Notes under the pieces: model-generated | Told to the model about the DNA's origin: nothing | The model's input: the letters and a program-made list of their open reading frames with translations, nothing else | Databases searched by the model: none | Shown: positions 48,425 through 54,122 of the stretch, piece by piece | Layout: each line of letters begins with the position of its first letter | Position numbering within the stretch: position 1 is the stretch's first letter | Position numbers and translations under genes: made by a program | Source of the DNA: Planctomycetota bacterium | Lineage (GTDB): Bacteria > Planctomycetota > Phycisphaerae > Tepidisphaerales > Tepidisphaeraceae | DNA: 54,122 bases | Direction: 5' to 3' | Assembly: GCA_023417885.1 (NCBI GenBank) | Contig: JAEZED010000028.1 | Location: 1-54,122 of the forward strand

Positions 48425-49796
48425 CCACGACCTTCCGAACCGCGGCGATACGCTCGCGGGCGGCGGACTCCTCTGGGGCCTCGGCGATGATGCGCATGAT
48501 CGGCTCGGTATTGCTCGCCCGCGCCGACACCCACCCGTCCGCCCAGTCGATACGCACGCCGTCCTGGAGGTCGATCTTCTCCCCCGCGAACGCCTCCGCC
48601 ACCGCGGCCACGGCCCGCTCGGCCTGCTCGCGCGGGCATTCGAACTTGTCCTTCACGATCGTGTATCGCGGGATCTCGCCCACGAGCTGGCTGATCGTCT
48701 TTCCCGTCTCTGCCATGAGCTGGAGGATGTAGGCCATGCCCACGAGCGAATCACGCCCGCGGACGATGCGCGGATCGATCACCCCGCCGTTCCCCTCGCC
48801 CCCGATGATGCTCTCTTCGCGCAGCATCGCATCGATCACGTGCGCCTCGCCCACGGGCGTGCGCACCACGCGCCCGCCGTGCGCCGCGGCGATGTCGTCG
48901 ATCATCCGGCTCGTGGAGAGGTTGGTCACGGCGACCGTGCCCGGCTTCTTGCGCATGACGAAGAGCGCCGCAAGCGCCAGCGTGTACTCCTCGCCGATAT
49001 AAACCCCCTGCTCGTCCACCACCGCCAGTCGGTCGGCGTCCGGATCCTGCGCGAAGCCGACCGCCGCCTTCTGCCGCCGCACCTCCTCGGCGAGCTGCGT
49101 GAGGTTCTTGGCGATCGGCTCCGGCTCGTGCGGAAAGCGGCCGTTGGGCTCGTTGTTGAGGTGAACCAGCCGGCAGCCGAGCTTGCTGAGCATCGTCGCG
49201 CTGGTAACGCACCCGGCGCCGTTGACGCTGTCGACCACGACCTTGAAGGCCTTCGTGCTCACGCCCAGCACGTCCACCCGATCCAGCACCCGCTTGACGT
49301 GAAGGGCATGCGTCTGGCTGTTCTGCTGCGGCGTCACGAGGCGCTCCACCGGAACCAGGCGCGCCGCCCCGTCGTCGTAGCGGCGGCGGATCTCGGCGAC
49401 GTCCTGCGGCGGCGGCGCGACGGCCTGCTCGTTCAGGAACTTCAGCCCGTTCCACTGTATCGGGTTGTGGCTGGCGGTGGCGACGATGCCCGCATCCGCC
49501 TCCAGGTGCTGCACCATCATCGCCACGCCCGGCGTGGTGACGACGCCGAGATCGACAAGCTCCACCCCCGCCGCATGCAGCGCCGCCGCGGCGGCGTCGC
49601 GCACGTAGAAGCCGCTGGGACGGCTGTCGCGCCCGAAGACCACGCGCGGCGGGCGACCGTCGGTGCGGCGGCTCCAGAGGAAGTCGGCAAAGGCCGCCGC
49701 CATGCGCGCGACGGTGGCGGGCGTCAGGCTTCCGCCGACGGTGCCGCGCATGCCGCTCACGCCGATCATCAGTGCGTCGGAGACGTCCGTGCTCAT
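48408..49796 (-). CDS. glmM: Phosphoglucosamine mutase / phosphohexomutase
   Basis: This 462-residue alpha-D-phosphohexomutase interconverts hexose-6- and hexose-1-phosphates, probably glucosamine phosphates for cell-envelope precursors. The phosphoserine is S109 in GIVATASHNP, the Mg loop is QDPDADRLAVVDE, the sugar loop GGEGNGGVIDPR, and the phosphate-binding loop RASNTEPIMRIIAE. The sequence resembles archaeal-type GlmM, and phosphomannomutase activity cannot be excluded. The ATG at 49796 was chosen; in-frame codons at 49826 and 49832 are possible, and none has a clear ribosome site. It overlaps the CDF gene by 17 nt. Confidence 0.9.
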   Translation of the reverse strand: MSTDVSDALMIGVSGMRGTVGGSLTPATVARMAAAFADFLWSRRTDGRPPRVVFGRDSRPSGFYVRDAAAAALHAAGVELVDLGVVTTPGVAMMVQHLEADAGIVATASHNPIQWNGLKFLNEQAVAPPPQDVAEIRRRYDDGAARLVPVERLVTPQQNSQTHALHVKRVLDRVDVLGVSTKAFKVVVDSVNGAGCVTSATMLSKLGCRLVHLNNEPNGRFPHEPEPIAKNLTQLAEEVRRQKAAVGFAQDPDADRLAVVDEQGVYIGEEYTLALAALFVMRKKPGTVAVTNLSTSRMIDDIAAAHGGRVVRTPVGEAHVIDAMLREESIIGGEGNGGVIDPRIVRGRDSLVGMAYILQLMAETGKTISQLVGEIPRYTIVKDKFECPREQAERAVAAVAEAFAGEKIDLQDGVRIDWADGWVSARASNTEPIMRIIAEAPEESAARERIAAVRKVVDAALG

Positions 49797-49855
49797 GGGG
49801 CCATCTTCTGCGTCCCCATCCGCCATCGTCAAATCCGCGATTTGCGAGACACGGA

Positions 49856-50878
49856 TCAGGCGCCGACGAAGCGAGCATAGAGCGACCGCGCCTCGGAGAG
49901 GTCGCGCGTCCCCTGCACGATCAGCCGGCCGTCCGGGAAGAGGCTCAGCCGCACGCCCGGACGCTCCGCCGGCACCAGGCGCAGCATGAACGGCATGGCC
50001 TGCACCTTCCCCGCCCCCTCCAGCCGCTTCGCCACCGCCGCCAGATCCAACCGCGTCGCCGCGGGCGGGCGGATCTGCACCGCGTCCTGCCCGCAGAGCG
50101 CCGCCGAGTCTGCCGGCGGGCGCGACAGGAACTCATACTCGCGCTTCCCGCAGCAGGGGCAGTCCGGATCGCGCGCCTCGGAGACATCGACCGACTGCAC
50201 GCGCCCGTCCCACGAGTCGATCGCGTGCAGTACCAGCGGCGCCTCCTCCGTCACGAGCAGGCGGATCGCGATCGCGCTCTGAAGGTTGGCGACCAGCCCC
50301 GCCGTCGCGCCGAGCACGCCGGCGGTGTCGCAGGTGTCCAGCTCCCCGGCGGGCGGCATCTCGCGGAAGATGCATCGCAGGCAGGGGCCGCGACCCGGAA
50401 GGACGGGCATAACGCGCCCTTCCGTCGCGAGGGCGGCGCCGTAGACCCAGGGAATGCCGGCGACGATGCAGGCGTCGTTGAGCAGGTAGCGCGTGGCGGC
50501 GTTGTCCGTGCCGTCGAGCACCAGCGTGGCGCCGGCGATGAGTTCGGAGACGTTGGAGCTGTCGATGTCGATCGGGCGCGGCTCGATCTGCACCTCGGAG
50601 TTGACGGCGGCGAGGCGCTCGGCGGCGGCGACGGCCTTGGGCCGCGCCTCGGCGGCGTCGGCCTCGGTGAAGAGCGTCTGGCGCTGGAGGTTGGTGAGTT
50701 CGACGAGATCTCGATCGGCGAGGACAAGCCGCCCCACGCCGGCGCGGACCAGCGACTCGGCGATGACCGTGCCCAGCGCGCCACACCCCAGGAGCGCGAC
50801 GCGCGCCTCCGCCAGCCGCGCCTGGCCCGCATCCCCCACCTGCGGCAGGATTCTTTGGCGGTGGTAGCGGTCGTGCAT
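49856..50878 (-). CDS. ThiF/MoeB/HesA-family adenylyltransferase
   Basis: This 340-residue E1-like enzyme adenylates the C-terminus of a ubiquitin-like sulfur carrier such as ThiS or MoaD. It starts MHDRYHRQRILPQVG, has the nucleotide loop GCGALG at residues 31-36, and ADRDLVELTNLQRQTLF. Zinc cysteines lie in PCLRC and CPCC, and the likely catalytic Cys lies in LDTCDTAGVLG. The C-terminal 90 residues replace the usual rhodanese domain with a small domain of unknown type (LRLVPAERPGVRLSLFPDGR). No carrier-protein gene is nearby. TATAGT lies 8 nt before the ATG. Confidence 0.9.
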   Translation of the reverse strand: MHDRYHRQRILPQVGDAGQARLAEARVALLGCGALGTVIAESLVRAGVGRLVLADRDLVELTNLQRQTLFTEADAAEARPKAVAAAERLAAVNSEVQIEPRPIDIDSSNVSELIAGATLVLDGTDNAATRYLLNDACIVAGIPWVYGAALATEGRVMPVLPGRGPCLRCIFREMPPAGELDTCDTAGVLGATAGLVANLQSAIAIRLLVTEEAPLVLHAIDSWDGRVQSVDVSEARDPDCPCCGKREYEFLSRPPADSAALCGQDAVQIRPPAATRLDLAAVAKRLEGAGKVQAMPFMLRLVPAERPGVRLSLFPDGRLIVQGTRDLSEARSLYARFVGA

Positions 50879-50898
50879 CGCCCCTTACTATACGGGCG
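50879..50898. promoter_or_regulatory. Bidirectional overlapping -10 elements in a 20-bp spacer
   Basis: The 20-bp spacer contains TACTAT on the plus strand (50886-50891, 7 nt before the ylbF-like ATG) and TATAGT on the minus strand (50892-50887, 8 nt before the thiF-like ATG). The two boxes share five positions. Both predict transcripts starting at or next to the start codon. There is no room for a Shine-Dalgarno site on either side. Confidence 0.6.
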
Positions 50899-51318
50899 AT
50901 GGCCGACGACCCGAACCAGCCGCAGCAGGACGAGATCATGAGCACCGCCCGCAAGCTGGGCGATCTCGTGGCAAAGCACCCGACGATCCGGAAGTATGCC
51001 GACGCACAGGAGGCGCTGTCTCGCGACACCGACGCGACGCGCCTGCTCGGGGAGTTCGAGCGCAAGGCGCAGGTGCTGATGCGCAACGAGCAGATGGGCC
51101 AGCCGGTCACGGAGTCGGAGCGGCGCGAGCTGGAGCAGCTCCAGCAGCAGATCGCCTCGAACATCCGCGTGAAGGCTTACAGCATCGCGCAGACGGACAT
51201 GACCGATCTCCTCCGCAAGGTGAGCCAGGCCTGGCAGCGCCCCGTCGCCGAGGCGCAGGGCGCCCAGGAAGCGCCCGGCGCGGCGCCCTCCGGCGGACTC
51301 GGGCTTAATCTGCAATAG
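50899..51318 (+). CDS. YlbF/YmcA family protein
   Basis: This 139-residue helical protein matches the YlbF/YmcA family: IMSTARKLGDLVAKHPTIRKY, then RDTDATRLLGEFERKAQVLM and a Gln-rich helix, with an unstructured C-terminal tail. In Bacillus, YlbF, YmcA and YaaT form a complex that helps RNase Y and affects biofilm and sporulation. In other phyla the role is not established. The gene starts 20 bp from the divergent thiF-like gene and has no leader space. The EVE-domain gene follows after 97 nt. Confidence 0.85.
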   Translation: MADDPNQPQQDEIMSTARKLGDLVAKHPTIRKYADAQEALSRDTDATRLLGEFERKAQVLMRNEQMGQPVTESERRELEQLQQQIASNIRVKAYSIAQTDMTDLLRKVSQAWQRPVAEAQGAQEAPGAAPSGGLGLNLQ

Positions 51319-51415
51319 CGTCGTCCAGGGGTGTGCGGGCGCCGTTTAGACCGGCGACATTGATTCCCACCGGCGGTGGCGGCCGTCGGGCGCCCTCCCT
51401 TACCCTGATTCCAAC

Positions 51416-51832
51416 ATGGCTGCATGGCTTCTGAAGACCGAGCCCTCCTCCTACTCGCTGGACGACCTGGAGCGCGACGGGCAGACCGTCTGGGACGGCG
51501 TGACGAACGCGGCGGCGCTGAAGAACATCCGGTCGATGAAGCCGGGCGAGCGCTGCTTCGTCTACCACACGGGCGACGAGCGGCAGGTGGTCGGAATCGC
51601 GAAGGTCTTGTGCGATCCCTACCCGGATCCGAAGGCGTCGGACGAGAAGCTGGCGGTGGTGGACATTGCCTTCGAGAAGCGCCTGAAGCGCCCGGTGACG
51701 CTTGCGGAGATCAAGGCGGATCCGATGTTCGCCGACTGGGGCCTGGTGCGCCAGGGCCGCCTGAGCGTCGTCCCCACGCCGCCGGAAATCTGGAAACGCG
51801 TCAGCGAGCTCGGCGCCAAGGCGGCCGACTGA
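51416..51832 (+). CDS. EVE domain protein
   Basis: This 138-residue protein is a complete EVE domain of the thymocyte nuclear protein 1 type: AAWLLKTEPSSYSLDDLERD, VWDGVTNAAALKNIRSMKPG, CFVYHTGDERQVVGIAKV and the closing FADWGLVRQGRLSVVPTP. EVE domains are PUA-like and bind modified bases in DNA or RNA. They are often stand-alone and of unknown role in bacteria. No Shine-Dalgarno sequence is seen. No restriction or modification genes are nearby. Confidence 0.93.
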   Translation: MAAWLLKTEPSSYSLDDLERDGQTVWDGVTNAAALKNIRSMKPGERCFVYHTGDERQVVGIAKVLCDPYPDPKASDEKLAVVDIAFEKRLKRPVTLAEIKADPMFADWGLVRQGRLSVVPTPPEIWKRVSELGAKAAD

Positions 51833-51870
51833 TCCGGGGCTGAGGCCAATGCCCTTCTGCCTCGCTGCGT

Positions 51871-53157
51871 CTACTCGTGGCGCAAGGCCTGGATCGGGTC
51901 GAGGTTCGCGGCGCGGACGGCCGGGTAGAGGCCGAAGACGATCCCCACGAACATCGAGATTCCCACCGACAGCCCGAGCATCCAGGGCTCGGTGGCGACG
52001 GGCATCCCGGCCCGCCACTGGATGATCTGCGGGATCAGCACGCCCAGCCCGATCCCGATCATCCCGCCGATGGTGCTCAGCACCAGCGTCTCGATCAGGA
52101 ACTGTCCCACGATCTGCCGCCGCTTGGCGCCGATGGCGCGCCGGATGCCGATCTCGCGCGTCCGCTCGGTGACGCTGGCCAGCATGATGTTCATGATCCC
52201 GATGCCGCCCACCAGCAGCGAGATGCCCGCGATGCTGCCGAGCACGATGTTGAAGATGCGCTTCTGCTCCTGTGCCCGCTCCAGCAGCGCCAGGGGCACC
52301 GTCATCTTGTAGTCCACCTTCGTGTGGTACGTCTCGAACATCCGCTGAAGCGCGTCGGCCACCTGCGGCACGTCCTCCTGCCGCGCGACCTCAACGATCA
52401 TCTGGTGCAGCTCGACCATCTCCCGCTGCATCCCCCCGCTGACGAGCTGCGCGTTCACATCGCCGAAGCGCTCCCGCATGATCGACAGCGGCACGTACGC
52501 GTCCACGTCGCGGTCGGGCGTGGGAAGCCCGCTTCCGCCCGACCCGCCTCCGGAGGCGCTGCCGCTGCTTTCGATGATGCCGATCACCTGGAACGACGCC
52601 CCGCCGATCCGGACCCGGGTGCCGACGGTCGCCCTCGTCGCCAGCAGCTTTCGCGCCCCGCTCTCGGTCAGCACCACCACGTCGTTAAAGCCGGTCATGT
52701 CCTGGGCGCCGATCGTCCGCCCCGCCAGCACCGGCCGCGGAACCAGCTCGAACCAGGCGGGCGTCGTGCCGACGAGTCGCATCTCCTCGATCCGCTCCCC
52801 CAGCCGCCCCTCCTTGCGGATCGTCTTGGCGGGCACGACGCGCCGGATGCCCGGAATCGTCTCCTCCGCGCGATTCACGTCGTCGTAGCGGATGCCGTAC
52901 ATGCTCAGCCGGAAGCGCTGCCCCCCGGTGTTGCCGGCCTCCTGCACGGGCTCCTGGGCCTCGACGAGGATGTTGTTGCTCCCAAGCTTGCGGATCTGCT
53001 CGAGCGCCTCCTTGCTGGCGCCCTCGCCGACCGAGAGCATCGCCACCACGCTGCCCACGCCGAACACGACGCCCAGCATCGTCAGCATGGAGCGCAGCTT
53101 GTGCAGCAGGAGGTTCTTGATGCCCAGGCGGACGTTGCGGGCCAGCTTGATGCTCAT
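51871..53157 (-). CDS. ABC transporter permease, MacB/FtsX-like
   Basis: This 428-residue permease has one N-terminal helix (LLLHKLRSMLTMLGVVFGVGSVVAML), a large periplasmic domain of about 220 residues, and three C-terminal helices including SIAGISLLVGGIGIMNIMLA. The cytoplasmic coupling segment SVTERTREIGIRRAIGAKRR is typical of MacB. The final residues AVRAANLDPIQALRHE also match the family. Such systems move peptides, lipids or toxins from the periplasm using a paired ATPase, here encoded at 53633 onward. A Gly/Ser-rich insertion (SGSASGGGSGGSG) interrupts the periplasmic domain. A four-helix-bundle gene lies between permease and ATPase. Confidence 0.93.
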   Translation of the reverse strand: MSIKLARNVRLGIKNLLLHKLRSMLTMLGVVFGVGSVVAMLSVGEGASKEALEQIRKLGSNNILVEAQEPVQEAGNTGGQRFRLSMYGIRYDDVNRAEETIPGIRRVVPAKTIRKEGRLGERIEEMRLVGTTPAWFELVPRPVLAGRTIGAQDMTGFNDVVVLTESGARKLLATRATVGTRVRIGGASFQVIGIIESSGSASGGGSGGSGLPTPDRDVDAYVPLSIMRERFGDVNAQLVSGGMQREMVELHQMIVEVARQEDVPQVADALQRMFETYHTKVDYKMTVPLALLERAQEQKRIFNIVLGSIAGISLLVGGIGIMNIMLASVTERTREIGIRRAIGAKRRQIVGQFLIETLVLSTIGGMIGIGLGVLIPQIIQWRAGMPVATEPWMLGLSVGISMFVGIVFGLYPAVRAANLDPIQALRHE

Positions 53158-53159
53158 GG

Positions 53160-53225
53160 GAAGACGAAGGCGAAAGGCGGAAGGAGGAGGAGGAAAAAGA
53201 GAGGGGGAAGGAGGAAATAGGAGGG
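53160..53225. repeat. Purine-rich arm downstream of the four-helix-bundle gene
   Basis: The plus strand is almost wholly purine, with GGCGGAAGGAGGAGGAGG-type words and AAGGAGG repeats. It resembles the reverse complement of 53587-53630, so the two form imperfect inverted arms around the four-helix-bundle gene. Confidence 0.6.
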
Positions 53226-53237
53226 AGGGAGCGGCGG

Positions 53238-53606
53238 CTAGCGCAGGCGGGCCTTCGTCTTTCGGATGATCGTCGAGTAGATCGCCAGCAGTTCGTCGGC
53301 TTCGTTGTGCAGCGGGCGCACCACGCTGTCGGGCGCGATGTTTCCCTCGATCAGCAACTCGAGCCAGTAGGCCGTCTCCTCAAGCTCCTGCTGCGATGAA
53401 CTCATCTTGCTCACGAACTCGGCGTCGGAGCGGGCCCGCCTTGCCTCGCGATACTGCGCGCCGACCGATGTGCCGCTCCGCAACAACTGCCTGCCGAGCA
53501 CCCGCGCCTCGTCTCGGGCAGGCAGCCGGCCGAACAGCCCGATGATCTGGAGCGCGAACCGCTTCGTTCGCACGCCAAGATCCTCCGGCCCCTCTTCCTC
53601 CCTCAT
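53238..53606 (-). CDS. Four-helix-bundle protein (S23/IVP type)
   Basis: This 122-residue protein matches the four-helix-bundle family of 23S rRNA intervening-sequence proteins: VRTKRFALQIIGLFGRLP, LGRQLLRSGTSVGAQYREA, ARSDAEFVSKMSSSQQELEE and TAYWLELLIEGN, with a basic end. Members form pentamer-like barrels that bind nucleic acid; relatives act as accessory (Avd) proteins of diversity-generating retroelements. The ATG at 53606 has AGGAGG 4 nt upstream; an earlier start at 53633 reads only low-complexity residues. It is placed between ABC permease and ATPase genes and flanked by purine-rich inverted arms, which looks like an insertion. Confidence 0.88.
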   Translation of the reverse strand: MREEEGPEDLGVRTKRFALQIIGLFGRLPARDEARVLGRQLLRSGTSVGAQYREARRARSDAEFVSKMSSSQQELEETAYWLELLIEGNIAPDSVVRPLHNEADELLAIYSTIIRKTKARLR

Positions 53607-53630
53607 CCTTCCTCCTTCATCCTTTCCGCC
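53587..53630. repeat. Pyrimidine-rich arm at the start of the four-helix-bundle gene
   Basis: CTTCCTC, CATCCTTCC and TCATCC words fill this stretch on the plus strand. Its reverse complement (GGCGGAAAGGATGAAGGAGG) resembles the arm at 53160-53225. It also provides the ribosome site for the four-helix-bundle gene and ends next to the ATPase stop. Confidence 0.6.
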
Positions 53631-53632
53631 CA

Positions 53633-54122
53633 CTAGTCGACGCGCTCGATCTTGCCGTCGCGCATGTGGATGCGCTTGCGGGCATAGGCGGCGATGTCCG
53701 CCTCGTGCGTGACCATGATGATGGTCTTCCCCTGCTCGTTGAGCTCCACCAGCAGGTTCATGATCTGCTGGCTGGTCGCGGTGTCGAGGTTGCCCGTGGG
53801 CTCGTCAGCGAGCAGCACCGGCGGATTGTTCGCCAGCGCCCGCGCCACCGCGACGCGCTGCTGCTGCCCGCCCGAGAGCTGGTTGGGCCGGTGATCCAGC
53901 CGCTCGGCGAGCCCGACCTTGCCCGCCAGCTCGGCCGCGCGCCGGCGGCTCTCGTTGGCCTCGGTGTCGAGGTAGAAGAGCGGGAGTTCGATATTCTCCT
54001 GCACCGTCAGCTGCGGGATGAGGTTGAAGCTCTGGAAGATGAAGCCCAGCGTCCGGAGGCGGAACTCGCTGAGCCGGTCGTCGTCCAGCTCCGAGACGTC
54101 CTGGTTCTCCAGGATGTACGTC
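53633..54122 (-). CDS. ABC transporter ATP-binding protein, MacB/LolD-like (partial, runs off the window)
   Basis: This is the C-terminal 162 residues of an ATPase whose start lies beyond base 54122. Visible are the Q-loop region LGFIFQSFNLIPQLTVQENI, the signature LSGGQQQRVAVARAL, Walker B with PPVLLADEPTGNLDT, and the H-loop IIMVTHEADIAAYA. The Walker A segment is outside the window. The frame is open to the edge, so the GTG near 54004 is internal and not a start. It pairs with the MacB-like permease and is separated from it by a four-helix-bundle gene. Confidence 0.93.
   Translation of the reverse strand, partial: TYILENQDVSELDDDRLSEFRLRTLGFIFQSFNLIPQLTVQENIELPLFYLDTEANESRRRAAELAGKVGLAERLDHRPNQLSGGQQQRVAVARALANNPPVLLADEPTGNLDTATSQQIMNLLVELNEQGKTIIMVTHEADIAAYARKRIHMRDGKIERVD

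Noticed and set aside
54002..54004. GTG near 54004 as the start of the ABC ATPase
   Set aside because: The frame continues upstream to the window edge with clear ATPase sequence (FIFQSFNLIPQLTV), so the codon is internal.
1..54122. tRNA, rRNA, CRISPR arrays, transposases, integrases and defence islands
   Set aside because: None was recognised on reading both strands. A tRNAscan-SE and CRISPR-finder run would settle small features I could have missed.

Overview
The window is a GC-rich, gene-dense bacterial chromosome segment with about 50 protein genes and no rRNA, tRNA, CRISPR array or transposase that I could see. Gene content points to Planctomycetota, most likely class Phycisphaerae. The clues are a HYExAFE-motif protein, an orphan TPR protein, DUF1579, DUF6807 and DUF486 (DMT-type) proteins, a Tat-exported Gfo/Idh/MocA oxidoreductase, a homodimer-type glycyl-tRNA synthetase, a class 1B PyrD with PyrK, and an ECF sigma factor followed by a small soluble protein. 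The lineage is inferred from gene families; no marker gene was aligned.

Layout. 40-3633 (minus) is a translation-maturation operon: def, an RDD membrane protein, fmt, rsmB. 3793-7351 (plus) holds a TPR protein, rpsT and glyS. 7352-9965 has a repeat-bearing spacer, a TrxC-type thioredoxin, a HYExAFE nuclease-like protein and three small envelope proteins, two of which look like paralogues. 10244-13060 is a GH2 beta-mannosidase carrying an in-frame inverted-repeat insertion. 13092-16902 contains ykgJ-like/rsmD (divergent), pyrK preceded by a candidate structured RNA or attenuator, a Nudix hydrolase and tsaB. 16941-25344 holds envelope and hypothetical proteins, AIM24, DUF1579, an S9 peptidase of glutamyl-endopeptidase type, enolase, an orphan MCP-like protein and a DUF6807 protein.

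25720-33714 contains a fatty-acid desaturase, pyrD, a ring-cleaving-dioxygenase-like glyoxalase, an O-methyltransferase, a 21-bp AT-rich minisatellite, an MBL-DinB fusion, rlmN and an ECF sigma factor. 34033-39406 has a sigma-linked small protein, HU, a lipoprotein, a cysteine synthase, a glycosyltransferase that overlaps a SAF-domain dehydrogenase on the other strand, and a DUF486 protein. 39601-45511 (plus) runs PHP phosphoesterase, ndk, alpha/beta hydrolase, oxidoreductase, ligA. 45574-50878 (minus) runs thiF-like, glmM, CDF transporter, serine hydrolase, secreted protein. 50899-54122 has ylbF-like and EVE proteins, then a MacB-type ABC exporter whose permease and ATPase genes are separated by a four-helix-bundle gene between purine-rich inverted arms.

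Most genes are housekeeping. The less ordinary signals are: (i) a strong promoter plus intrinsic terminator framing about 350 nt directly upstream of pyrK; (ii) -10 boxes lying 6-8 nt before start codons that lack Shine-Dalgarno sequences, including overlapping divergent -10 boxes in 20-24-bp spacers, which suggests frequent leaderless transcription; (iii) several degenerate word-like repeat families, one inserted in frame in an enzyme and one flanking the four-helix-bundle gene; (iv) two unusually long convergent coding overlaps.
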